A stretch of 29,900 bases of DNA, from positions 1-29,900 of the forward strand of contig JAFHCF010000258.1 in the NCBI GenBank assembly GCA_048497495.1. Reading direction: 5' to 3'. Of the stretch, positions 17,735 to 25,390 are shown piece after piece (position 1 is the first letter of the stretch; the number at the start of each line of letters is the position of its first letter). A model generated the notes under the pieces. The model did not search any database and was not told the DNA's origin. It saw only the letters and a program-made list of their open reading frames with translations. The stretch is from JAFHCF01 sp048497495 (GTDB lineage Bacteria; Pseudomonadota; Alphaproteobacteria; Rhizobiales; Ancalomicrobiaceae). The position numbers and the translations under genes were made by a program.

Positions 17735-17764
17735 CGATCGTCACGACCCGGATCGAGGGATCCC

Positions 17765-18511
17765 TCACGCCTCGACCGCCGGCGTCTCGGCGCCGAGGTC
17801 GGCGAGGAAGGCGAGCCACTGGTGCGGCTCGGCCAATCGCCAGGAGGGCGGGGCGACACGGACGCCCGGCAGGGCGGCGAGACGGTCGACCAGGATCAGC
17901 GCGTCGGCGCGCTTGCGGTCGACCCGTTCGGCCCGCATCTCGGCGACGAAGGCGCGGCGGCGCTCGTCGTCGATGGCCAGACGCGCGGCGACCGCCTCGA
18001 CGCTCAGATCCTTGAAGAACAGCGACCGCGCCGCGCGCATGGCGCCGGCGCGGAAATGTCCGTCGATCGCGCCCTTTTCGACCAGACGGTCGAGCGTCGC
18101 CTCGATGTTGACCAGGGCTTCGGTGAGCGGCAGGTGATCGAGCTCGGCGGGGCCGTGGATCTGGGCGACGTCGGCGTCGTCGACGAGGTCGCCCGACATG
18201 TAGCGCTCGAAGATCGCGCCGAGACCGATCATGCCGAAAGCCGCGCATTCGGCGGCGCGCAACGCCCCGAGACTGCCGGCGCCGAGCACGGTGACGCCGC
18301 GCGACAGGGCGAAGAGGATCTCCTTGTGCCAGGGGGCGGCGACGTCCTCGTAGCGGCCGTCGACGAGGCCGATGGCGGTGGCGCCGCGGCACACGGCGCG
18401 GGCGATGTCGCCCTGGGCCGCCGGCCCGTGGCAGACGATGTCGGGATGGGAGGCGAGCCGTCCCTCGGCGATCAGGCCGTGGAGGGTCGGGCCGGCGAAC
18501 AGGATCTTCAT
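17765..18511 (-). CDS. tfuA: TfuA-family protein, partner of YcaO
   Basis: A 248-residue TfuA-core protein. The family motifs are clear: FAGPTLHG near the start, IGLVDGRYEDVAAPWHKEIL (about residues 47-66), then GVTVLGAGSLGALRAAEC and FGMIGLGAIFERYMSGDLVDD, ending with LTEALVNIEATLDRL. TfuA proteins were first noted in the trifolitoxin cluster of Rhizobium and act with YcaO proteins. In methanogens and in thiovarsolin biosynthesis the YcaO-TfuA pair installs backbone thioamides, where TfuA is thought to help deliver sulfur. Here the start (ATG 18511) overlaps the YcaO stop by 4 bp (ATGA), so the two are translationally coupled. It is the last gene of the putative RiPP operon. The exact reaction here is an inference from the family. 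Confidence 0.93.
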   Translation of the reverse strand: MKILFAGPTLHGLIAEGRLASHPDIVCHGPAAQGDIARAVCRGATAIGLVDGRYEDVAAPWHKEILFALSRGVTVLGAGSLGALRAAECAAFGMIGLGAIFERYMSGDLVDDADVAQIHGPAELDHLPLTEALVNIEATLDRLVEKGAIDGHFRAGAMRAARSLFFKDLSVEAVAARLAIDDERRRAFVAEMRAERVDRKRADALILVDRLAALPGVRVAPPSWRLAEPHQWLAFLADLGAETPAVEA

Positions 18512-19761
18512 GAAAACCCCATCATGGCGCGGACGGCGCGGCGGCCGAAGGTGCGGCCGCGATCGCCGGGCGGGTTCTCGAGATCGGGGACGAAGACCTT
18601 GGCGACGGCGAAGTCGTTCTCGCCGGTCTCCAGCGGCACGACGATCGCCTCGCGGACGCCGACGGCGCGCAACCGATCGGTCATGCGTTCGAGATAGTCG
18701 AGGCGCCCGCCGAGATCCGCCGGCGTGGTCACCGGACGAGACCCGGGGACGCAGCGGACATAGGCGAGCAGATCGCTCTTCAGGGTCGCGGCATAGCGGG
18801 CCGGCTCGAAGTCGTCGCGGGCGGCGGCGATGGTGGTGATGCGGCTCTGCGCGGCTTCCGTGACGGCGCGGATGGCGGCGCGGACCGGGTCGGGGTGGCA
18901 ACCGGAGCCGGCGGAGACGTCGAAGTGCTTCCACTTGGCCTCGTGGCCGGTGGGGATCGGCGAGATCACCGCGAACCAGACCGGAACGGCGAGATCGGAG
19001 GTGGCGTCGAAGAGGCGCAGGCGGAACCCGGAGGCGGCGATGACCCGATCGAGCCGCGAGAGCTCGGGATCGGCGAGGACGGCGACGTCGACACAGGCGG
19101 CAGCGACCGCCGCGTCGTCGCGCAGGCTCCAGAGCGTCAGGGCGTCGCGCTCGATGCGCTCGCACAGACCGTGCAGCGTCGCCTCCCAGAAGACGTTGCC
19201 GGAGGCGAGCCCGTCGGTCGACTGCCACCACCGCACGGGGACGCGACCGTCGCACAGGATCGCCGCCTCGAGCGGCACCTGGACGGCCTCGCCCGAGACG
19301 AGATCGAGACCCTCGATCCAGGCGAGCGGCTCGCCGTCGTCGGGCGCGGCGACCCCCTTGCGCAACAGCATGTCGAGACGTTGCACACGGTGGCCGGCGG
19401 CCCGCATCTCGGCGGTGGAGGCGACGACATGGGGTCGATCGGCGACTTCCGCCGTCGCCACCTCGATCGCCTCCATGGCGGCGGAGGCGCGGGCGGCCGC
19501 GTCGTCGAGGCCCTTGCCCTGCGACACGGCGAGGGTGCGGGCATTGGGCCGGGTCGCCGCCCAGACCGGAATGCCGATCTGATCGAGCCCGGTCAGGCAG
19601 GCGAGCCGCGTGATGCCGAAGTCCGGGAACTTCGACCGCATGGCCGCGACGGTGGCGTCGGGAGAGCGCATGCGGTCGAAGTAGGAGGAACCGAAGCCGC
19701 GCGCCTCCATCTCGGCGACGTTGGACGTCAGAAGCGAGGCGAGACGCGCGGCAGCGATCAT
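18508..19761 (-). CDS. YcaO-domain protein (ATP-dependent cyclodehydratase/thioamidase)
   Basis: A 417-residue YcaO protein, which uses ATP to activate a peptide-backbone amide. The ATP/Mg-binding helices are intact: SAAMEAIEVATAE (about 93-105), STDGLASGN (181-189), GLCERIERDALTLW (198-211) and RAVTEAAQSRI (298-308). The C-terminus ends RAMMGFS and lacks the Pro-rich tail of azoline-forming cyclodehydratases of the classical type; no E1-like (C) or ocin-ThiF partner is present, and TfuA follows. This pattern matches TfuA-dependent YcaO enzymes, where thioamidation or an alternative partner role is known. The start ATG 19761 overlaps the repeat-protein stop (ATGA), which strongly suggests that protein is the substrate. 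The target residue is unknown. Confidence 0.94.
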   Translation of the reverse strand: MIAAARLASLLTSNVAEMEARGFGSSYFDRMRSPDATVAAMRSKFPDFGITRLACLTGLDQIGIPVWAATRPNARTLAVSQGKGLDDAAARASAAMEAIEVATAEVADRPHVVASTAEMRAAGHRVQRLDMLLRKGVAAPDDGEPLAWIEGLDLVSGEAVQVPLEAAILCDGRVPVRWWQSTDGLASGNVFWEATLHGLCERIERDALTLWSLRDDAAVAAACVDVAVLADPELSRLDRVIAASGFRLRLFDATSDLAVPVWFAVISPIPTGHEAKWKHFDVSAGSGCHPDPVRAAIRAVTEAAQSRITTIAAARDDFEPARYAATLKSDLLAYVRCVPGSRPVTTPADLGGRLDYLERMTDRLRAVGVREAIVVPLETGENDFAVAKVFVPDLENPPGDRGRTFGRRAVRAMMGFS

Positions 19762-20303
19762 GCGCGGCCTTCGACACCGAAGAGCGCATGGGAGGCGGTC
19801 GCCGAGCGGACGTCGCTCGCCATCGCCTCGACACCGAACAGCGCATGCGAGGCGGCATCCGAGCGGACGTCGCTGGCGGTCGCCTCGACGCCGAACAGCG
19901 CATGGGAGGCGGTCGCCGAACGGACGTCGCTCGCGGTCGCCTCGACGCCGAACAGCGCATGGGAGGAGGTCGCCGAACGGATGTCGCTCGCGGTCGCCTC
20001 GACGCCGAACAGCGCATGGGAGGAGGTCGCCGAGCGGACGTCGCCGGCGGACGCCTCGACGCCGAACAGCGCGTGGGAGGCGGCATCCGAGCGGACGTCG
20101 CTCGCCGTGGCATCGACGCCGAACAGCGCGTGCGAGGCGGCATCCGAGCGGGCTTCGCCGGCCATGGCGAAGTCGACGCCCTTGGCGCCGATCTCGCCGA
20201 TGCCGAGTTCGGCGCCGTCCATCGCTTCGACCGTCAGCGCGTCGAGGTTCACCATGAACACCCGATCGTCGCCGGTCACCTTCAGTACGATCATCTTCGC
20301 CAT
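19758..20303 (-). CDS. Seven-repeat putative RiPP precursor peptide
   Basis: A 181-residue protein that I cannot assign to a known family. Residues 1-52 (MAKMIVLKVTGDD... to GEAR) form a non-repetitive leader-like segment. From residue 53, a 19-residue unit repeats six full times and once in part (15 residues). Every unit holds SHALFGV, always preceded by a segment such as DAAS, ATAS or ATSS and followed by (D/E)A.A.DVR. Each repeat begins with Ser just after Arg (AR, VR or IR), a possible protease site. There is no Cys anywhere. ATG 20303 has GGGAGAAG upstream; the gene overlaps YcaO by ATGA. Multi-core precursors with repeated units are known for YcaO-TfuA pathways such as thiovarsolin. Role as precursor is inferred; a repeat structural protein is the alternative. 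Confidence 0.88.
   Translation of the reverse strand: MAKMIVLKVTGDDRVFMVNLDALTVEAMDGAELGIGEIGAKGVDFAMAGEARSDAASHALFGVDATASDVRSDAASHALFGVEASAGDVRSATSSHALFGVEATASDIRSATSSHALFGVEATASDVRSATASHALFGVEATASDVRSDAASHALFGVEAMASDVRSATASHALFGVEGRA
19761..20147 (-). repeat. 57-bp in-frame tandem repeat array (6.8 units)
   Basis: The 57-bp unit encodes 19 residues, so all reading frames stay open across the array on both strands. Unit starts on the minus strand are at 20147, 20090, 20033, 19976, 19919, 19862 and 19805 (last one partial). Central units are nearly identical at DNA level, while outer units carry more substitutions, as expected for expansion by unequal recombination. Changes such as SDAAS versus SAT(S/A)S are shared between non-adjacent units. 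Confidence 0.95.
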
Positions 20304-20335
20304 ATGGTCTTCTCCCTCGTGTCTTCGACTGGCCA

Positions 20336-22291
20336 TCAGTCGAACCCGGCCGACCTGAGGCCGAACTCGTAGTGCTCGAAATCCTCGCGCCGACGCAGCG
20401 GCACCATCCCCAGGCGGGTCGCGATGGTGAAGTCGGGCAGGATCTCACGCAATTTGCGGACGAAACGGCGCGCCTCGTCGCCTTGAGACAGCATGGCGTG
20501 GCAGGCGGCCCGGAGCTGATAGGTGGGCTCCTGGGTCGACAGCCGCGCCAGCGTGGCGAGCGCGTCCTCGTAGCGGCCGGCGAGATACTGACCGCTGGCG
20601 GCGTTCCACAGGATCTGGTCGCTCACCACGAAGTGCTCCTCGAGCAGCGGCAACATCTTCTTCAGGCCCTCGCCGACGAGGCCCGAGCAGATCAGTCCGT
20701 CGGCGTGGTCGGCGATCAGTTCCTGGTCGAACGGAATATAGCGTTCGGCGCGCCCCAGAGCCTCGAGACCGAACTCGTGGTTCTTCTTGTAGATGTTGCA
20801 GATGCCGAGCTGGTGCAGGCCGTAGGCGCCGTCGGGACTGACGGCGATCGACTGGCGGGCGAAGTCGATGGCGAGATCGAGTTCCTTGTCGTCGGCGCGG
20901 GCGAGAAGCAGCCATTCCAGCCGATAGGCCTTGGATATGGCGGCGAGCGTCGGCGCGTGCTCGGCGTCGACGGCGAGCGCGCCACGGAAGATCTGGCGGG
21001 CGCGGCGGATCGAGCGGAGATCGATGGCGCGCAACAGGCGGCCGCCCTGCAGGGTGAGCCGATAGGCGGTGGCGCGCTCCGGGCCGAGAGCGAGCGCCCG
21101 AAGCTCGGAAGCCTCGATGTGGTGGACGCAGTTGACGACCAGTTCGTGAACCGCCCGGGCGATCGGCTCGCCGAAATCGAAGCGATAGATCCACATGATC
21201 TCGCCGGTGGATGAGCAGACGAGACTGGTGGTGAGCAACGGCCGGCCGTCGCGGGAGGCGAGGCGGCAGTCGATGACGTAGTCGCAGGGCTCGCGCCGGG
21301 CGCGGTCGAGAAGATCGATCGGACGCGGACGGATGTCGGCCGGTCGGGTGAGGACGAAGGATCGGGTGCGCCACAGCTGGATCGCCGCGTCGTCGAACAG
21401 GGCTTCCGCCCATTCCCGTTCGGCAGGCGCGAGATCGGCGAGACCGGGCACCACCAGGGCGAGGCGCGGCAGCTGCATCGTCTGCGCCGGCCGAGGGGCG
21501 GGAGCCGCCCGCTCCAGCGTCCCGCCGCCGAAGGGGTCGGCCACGCCGGGAGCGTCGGCGCCGGGCCGCGAACGATCGAGGATGTCGGCGAGAAGCGCCG
21601 CGGTGTCGGCGGAGGGACGGCTGTTGGTCTCGCGCAAGAGATCGGCGAGACGACGATGGATGCGCAGAGCCGTCTCGACCTCGCCACGGGCGGCGTGAAC
21701 GCGCATCAGGGCGCGATAGGCGGCCTCCTGATACTGATCGGCGTCGATGAGGCGGCGCGCCACGAAGATCACCTCCTCGGCGTCGAGGGCGCCGAAGGAG
21801 GCCTCGAGATTGGCGGCGACGACGGCGACGAACTGCTCGCGCAACATGGCGCGGCGGGTCCAGAGCCAACGCGTGAATTCCTCGCCACCCTCGTCGAGAC
21901 CGAAGAGCAGGTCGCCGGAATAGGCCTTGCAGAGATCGAAGAGGCGCCGATCGGTGGTCTCGGCGCGAGCCTGCAGCAACAGGGCCACGTCGATTTCGGC
22001 GACGTCGAGATCGAGCGCGACGTAGTCCGGGCCGACGACGAAGAGCTCGAAGCCCTCGGCGATCTGGACGTCGCGCACCCGCGCCAGCAATTGGCGCAGG
22101 TTGCCGGCCCGGCGCGCCGAATCGGCGTCCTCCCAGAGAAAGCGGGCCGCCCGTTCGCGCGGCAGCGGCTTCTTTCCCGGCTCGATCAGCAGGTAGGCGG
22201 CCAGGATGAAGGCCTTGCGGGGGAGCCGAATGCTCCGCCCGGCACCATCCGTCAGATCGGGACGCCCGGTCAGAGACAATCTCAGGCCCAC
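20336..22291 (-). CDS. SARP/BTAD-type transcriptional regulator with TPR-like C-terminus
   Basis: A 651-residue regulator. The N-terminus (about 1-90) is a winged helix of the OmpR/SARP type (LPRKAFILAAYLLIEPGKK, then LARVRDVQ). A bacterial transcriptional activator domain follows (about 95-245, AYSGDLLFGLDEGGEEFTRWL then AYRALMRVHAARGEVETALRI). The remaining half has a mixed alpha/beta segment and helical TPR-like repeats near the C-terminus (for example AYGLHQLGICNIYKKNHE). The start is GTG at 22291 with a strong GAGGAGG; the GTG choice is certain only to that extent. It lies 32 bp upstream of the repeat peptide gene in the same direction, so it likely regulates, and is co-transcribed with, the YcaO/TfuA locus. 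Ligand or signal unknown. Confidence 0.9.
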   Translation of the reverse strand: MGLRLSLTGRPDLTDGAGRSIRLPRKAFILAAYLLIEPGKKPLPRERAARFLWEDADSARRAGNLRQLLARVRDVQIAEGFELFVVGPDYVALDLDVAEIDVALLLQARAETTDRRLFDLCKAYSGDLLFGLDEGGEEFTRWLWTRRAMLREQFVAVVAANLEASFGALDAEEVIFVARRLIDADQYQEAAYRALMRVHAARGEVETALRIHRRLADLLRETNSRPSADTAALLADILDRSRPGADAPGVADPFGGGTLERAAPAPRPAQTMQLPRLALVVPGLADLAPAEREWAEALFDDAAIQLWRTRSFVLTRPADIRPRPIDLLDRARREPCDYVIDCRLASRDGRPLLTTSLVCSSTGEIMWIYRFDFGEPIARAVHELVVNCVHHIEASELRALALGPERATAYRLTLQGGRLLRAIDLRSIRRARQIFRGALAVDAEHAPTLAAISKAYRLEWLLLARADDKELDLAIDFARQSIAVSPDGAYGLHQLGICNIYKKNHEFGLEALGRAERYIPFDQELIADHADGLICSGLVGEGLKKMLPLLEEHFVVSDQILWNAASGQYLAGRYEDALATLARLSTQEPTYQLRAACHAMLSQGDEARRFVRKLREILPDFTIATRLGMVPLRRREDFEHYEFGLRSAGFD

Positions 22292-22655
22292 CGAACCCTC
22301 CTCAACCGCACTCGTGGCGTGCGCGTGATGTTACATGCACGCGGAGCTCATTGAAACCCGTCACGAGCCTATCCGAAGAACACCGGCGCGCAATCCGCGT
22401 CGGACCCTTCCGATTTCGGAATGTGACGCCATTTCGTGACGAACGATCGATACCGGCCTTGTGACAAGAAATAGAAACTCCACGGAAACACAAAGACTTA
22501 AGCGTCGTTCTCGATGTCTGCCGTCGTTCCGGTCGGATCGGACGTCGCCGTGACGATCGCTGGTGAGACGTCGCCGACGGCACGGCGTGGCGGGAGCGCG
22601 ATTCTGTGACGCTACGCACCGTAATGTCTTCGGAGTTCGCTGAAGGGGGGTCGGC
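22292..22655. promoter_or_regulatory. Divergent intergenic region with three dyads upstream of the regulator
   Basis: This 364-bp stretch separates the regulator (minus) from a small plus-strand gene and is less GC-rich than its surroundings. It holds three inverted repeats: CGCGTGATG/CATGCACGCG with a 3-bp centre and one bulged base (22322-22343, 31-52 bp before the GTG start), TTCCGATTTCGGAA (22408-22421) and CTTGTGACAAG (22458-22468). I could not fix a -10/-35 pair. They are candidate operators for the SARP-like regulator. Confidence 0.5.
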
Positions 22656-22895
22656 ATGAGACGAGAACCGAATGTTGGGTCGGCGGGCAAGGCGACGAGC
22701 CGGTTGACCTCGGATCGGATCGAGCAGTGGCATGCGCTGCGGATGATGATCGGCTTCTGCCGCGAGGAGGCCGAGGCGCTCGGCTCGGACTTCCTCGTCT
22801 ATTGCATGGATCTCGGCGTGGTGGCGGCCGACGACCACATGCGGGAGATGGAGGCGCAGAACGGAACCGCGCGCGCCGAGGCGCTGTCGGCCTGA
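22656..22895 (+). CDS. Small helical hypothetical protein
   Basis: A 79-residue ORF starting ATG 22656 behind a G-rich AAGGGGGG site. The middle (RIEQWHALRMMIGFCREEAEAL then SDFLVYCMDLGVVAADDHMREM) is predicted to be helical from its heptad-like pattern of hydrophobic residues and charges; there is no signal peptide or membrane segment. I do not recognise the family. Codon use looks coding (C/G-ending codons, no frame-wide Arg/Pro runs). It is divergent from the regulator, so could be another product of the same control region, but nothing links it to the YcaO locus by function. Confidence 0.6.
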   Translation: MRREPNVGSAGKATSRLTSDRIEQWHALRMMIGFCREEAEALGSDFLVYCMDLGVVAADDHMREMEAQNGTARAEALSA

Positions 22896-23500
22896 TCGCC
22901 GCGGCAAGCCGGATCCCGAGGCGGTCGGGCGCGATCCGAGGCTGCGGCGGCATGGCGGGGAATGCGGGGCGCGGCGATCCGTCAGCGGGAGATCGAAACG
23001 CGGGTGATCTGAACGCGGACAAAACCGGAAGACGAGAACGAAACGGGTTTTGAAATTTTAGGTCTCCCCGTAGATTTCGGGGGGCAAGGCAGGGTTGTAC
23101 TCGCATTCGGACGCCGCGCCGGAACATTTCAAGAACTCGTGGACGTGCCGAATTCGAGGACGCCGCGATCCGAGGCCGGCGAGACCCGGATCGTGAGCGA
23201 ACGGCGAGACGAGCCCCGGGTGACGAGGCCCGGGTGACGAGCGCCGGATCTGGACGCGGACCGAGAGCCGATCCCTGGCCCGTGAGGAGCGAAGGCCGCC
23301 TCCGGCAGGGCCCATGCCCTGATGATCGCCGATCCCAGGCCCGTCAGGAGCGAAGCCCCCCTCGCCGCCCCTCTCACCACTCGCCACGGCGCCGGTCGGC
23401 GCTCGAGGCGGCGGGCCGGCGCGGGGAACGACGGCGCGGCTGGCGGCGGGGCGCGAACCGTGCTGCATTCGGCTCCCCTTCACCTCTTCGAGGACCCCTC
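22896..23500. other. 605-bp gene-free spacer with short degenerate repeats
   Basis: No convincing gene here: ORFs in it are Arg/Ser/Pro-rich and lack ribosome-binding sites. It contains two near-identical 30-34-bp copies (23267-23300 and 23328-23357, 61 bp apart) built around GGAGCGAAG, and a 14-bp direct repeat CCCGGGTGACGAG (23215-23227 and 23229-23241). A short hairpin CCCCG/CGGGG lies near 23066-23082. Confidence 0.6.
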
Positions 23501-24349
23501 ATGAAACTCCTCCGTTTCGGCCCCAAGGGGGCGGAAAAGCCCGGTCTCGTCGCCGCCGACGGCTCTCTTCGCGATCTCTCGGCCCATGTCGACGACATCG
23601 CCGGCGCCGCGCTCGCGCCGGAGGGACTGGCGCGCCTCGCCGCGATCGATCCCTTCACGCTGCCGCGCGCCCCCGCCGGTGTCCGCATCGGGCCTTGCGT
23701 CGGCGGTGTCGGCAAATTCGTGGCGATCGGCCTCAACTACGCCGACCACGCGGTGGAATCCGGCCTTCCCCTGCCGAAGGAACCGATCGTCTTCATGAAG
23801 GCGACGAGTTGCATCAACGGGCCGAACGACGACGTGGTGCTGCCGCGCGGCTCGCGGAAGACCGACTGGGAGGTCGAACTCGGCGTCGTCATCGGCCGCG
23901 AGGCGCGCTACGTGACCCGCGAGACGGCGCTCGACCACGTCGCCGGCTATTGCGTCGTCAACGACATTTCCGAGCGCGCCTATCAGATCGAGCACGGCGG
24001 CACCTGGGACAAGGGCAAGGGTTGCGACACCTTCGGCCCGATCGGCCCGTGGTTGGTCACCCGCGACGAGATCGTCGATCCACAAGGCTTGCGCCTGTGG
24101 CTCGAGGTCGACGGGGTCCGCCGCCAGGACGGCACCACGGCGACGATGATCTTCGCCGTGGACGAACTCGTCGCCTATGTCTCGCGGTTCATGAGCCTGC
24201 AGCCCGGCGACATCCTCACCACCGGCACGCCGCCGGGCGTCGGCATGGGGATCAAGCCCGAGCCGGTCTTCCTCGAGGCCGGCCAGGTGATGCGGCTCGG
24301 CATCGACGGCCTCGGCGAGCAGACGCAGCGGGTGGTGCCGCCGACCTGA
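23501..24349 (+). CDS. Fumarylacetoacetate hydrolase (FAH) family protein
   Basis: A 282-residue FAH-family enzyme (hydrolase/isomerase/decarboxylase on C-C bonds next to keto acids). Blocks are GVGKFVAIGLNYADHAVESG, PIVFMKATSCINGPNDDVVL, the metal-binding TDWEVELGVVIG, the GYCVVNDISERAYQ segment and PGDILTTGTPPGVGMG at the C-terminal end. Length and motifs fit 2-keto-4-pentenoate hydratase/2-oxohepta-3-ene-1,7-dioate isomerase types and ureidoglycolate-lyase-like proteins; the substrate is undecided. The start ATG 23501 has GAGG nearby. It is 104 bp upstream of fmt with no clear terminator between. Confidence 0.9.
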   Translation: MKLLRFGPKGAEKPGLVAADGSLRDLSAHVDDIAGAALAPEGLARLAAIDPFTLPRAPAGVRIGPCVGGVGKFVAIGLNYADHAVESGLPLPKEPIVFMKATSCINGPNDDVVLPRGSRKTDWEVELGVVIGREARYVTRETALDHVAGYCVVNDISERAYQIEHGGTWDKGKGCDTFGPIGPWLVTRDEIVDPQGLRLWLEVDGVRRQDGTTATMIFAVDELVAYVSRFMSLQPGDILTTGTPPGVGMGIKPEPVFLEAGQVMRLGIDGLGEQTQRVVPPT

Positions 24350-24453
24350 GGGGCGGCCCCACGCCGGCTCCTCGCGTCGGCGCCCTTGACCGGCGGGCGT
24401 CGCGGGAGCATCCCTCGCCCTCGATCCACCGCCCGCCATCCGAGGAACCCGCC

Positions 24454-25386
24454 ATGGCTCTCGACATCGTCTTCATGGGAACGCCGGACTTCTCGGTGCC
24501 GACCCTCGAGGCGATCGTCGCCGCGGGGCACCGGATCGTCGCCGTCTACAGCCAGCCGCCGCGCCCCGCCGGGCGTGGCATGGCGCTGACCCTCTCGCCG
24601 GTCCACGCCGGAGCGCAAGCCCTCGGCCTCCCCGTCCTCACCCCCTCGAGCCTCAAGGGCGAGGAGGCGGCCGCCGCCTTCCGGGCGCACGGGGCCGACG
24701 TCGCGGTGGTCGTCGCCTACGGGCTGTTGCTGCCGGAGGCGATCCTCGCCGCGCCACGCCACGGCGCCCTCAACCTGCACGGCTCGAAACTGCCGCGCTG
24801 GCGCGGCGCCGCGCCGATCCAACGGGCGATCATGGCGGGCGACGCGGAGACCGCGGTCGAGGTGATGCGGATGGAGAAGGGGCTCGACACCGGCCCGGTC
24901 TGCCTCTCCGCCCCGACACCGATCGGCGCCGACGAGACCACCGCCGATCTGCACGACCGGCTGGCCGGCCTCGGGGCGGGGCTGATGGTCGAGGCGCTGG
25001 CGCGGCTCGAGGCCGGCGACCTGCCCTGCCGGCCGCAGCCGGAGATCGGCGTCACCTATGCCAAGAAGATCGAAAAGGCGGAGGCGAGGATCGACTGGTC
25101 GGGCTCGGCGAAGGCGGTCCACGACGCGATTCGCGGCCTTTCGCCCTTCCCCGGCGCCTGGTGCGAGGCGACGATCGGCGGCAAGGGCGAGCGGCTGAAG
25201 ATCCTGCGCACCACGTCGGGCCAAGGGGCGGGCGCCCCCGGCACCATCCTCGACGAGCGGCTCACCATCGCCTGCGGCTCCGGCGCGATCCGGCTCGTCG
25301 AGGTGCAGCGGGCCGGCGGCCGGCCGATGGACGCGACGACCTTCCGACGCGGCGCCGGGCTCGGCGTCGGCGATCGGCTCGGGTGA
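24454..25386 (+). CDS. fmt: Methionyl-tRNA formyltransferase
   Basis: A 310-residue enzyme that formylates initiator Met-tRNA with 10-formyl-THF. The N-terminal formyltransferase domain shows DIVFMGTPDFSVPTLEAI, VVVAYGLLLPEAIL and the catalytic NLHGSKLPRWRGAAPIQRAI with the Asn/His of the formyl-transfer site. The C-terminal domain (from about residue 205) has VTYAKKIEKAEARIDWS and the INGLSPFPGAW-equivalent block. Length is typical. It overlaps almost with truA (4-bp gap), the usual fmt-truA order in alphaproteobacteria. Peptide deformylase (def), often next to fmt, is not in this window. Confidence 0.97.
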   Translation: MALDIVFMGTPDFSVPTLEAIVAAGHRIVAVYSQPPRPAGRGMALTLSPVHAGAQALGLPVLTPSSLKGEEAAAAFRAHGADVAVVVAYGLLLPEAILAAPRHGALNLHGSKLPRWRGAAPIQRAIMAGDAETAVEVMRMEKGLDTGPVCLSAPTPIGADETTADLHDRLAGLGAGLMVEALARLEAGDLPCRPQPEIGVTYAKKIEKAEARIDWSGSAKAVHDAIRGLSPFPGAWCEATIGGKGERLKILRTTSGQGAGAPGTILDERLTIACGSGAIRLVEVQRAGGRPMDATTFRRGAGLGVGDRLG

Positions 25387-25390
25387 CGCG

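Noticed and set aside
19761..20147. Tandem repeats considered as a CRISPR array
   Set aside because: There are no unique spacers, the period is exactly in frame, and the repeats code for a conserved peptide.
18895..20358. A 487-residue plus-strand ORF with a TPNSAWE..AERTSLAVAS repeat
   Set aside because: It is antisense to the YcaO and repeat-peptide genes. Because the repeat unit is 57 bp (a multiple of three), all frames stay open; the coding signals, ribosome sites and family matches are on the minus strand.
23129..23483. Minus-strand ORFs in the spacer before the FAH gene
   Set aside because: They are Arg/Ser/Pro/Gly-rich, built from the short local repeats, with no ribosome-binding site or family features.
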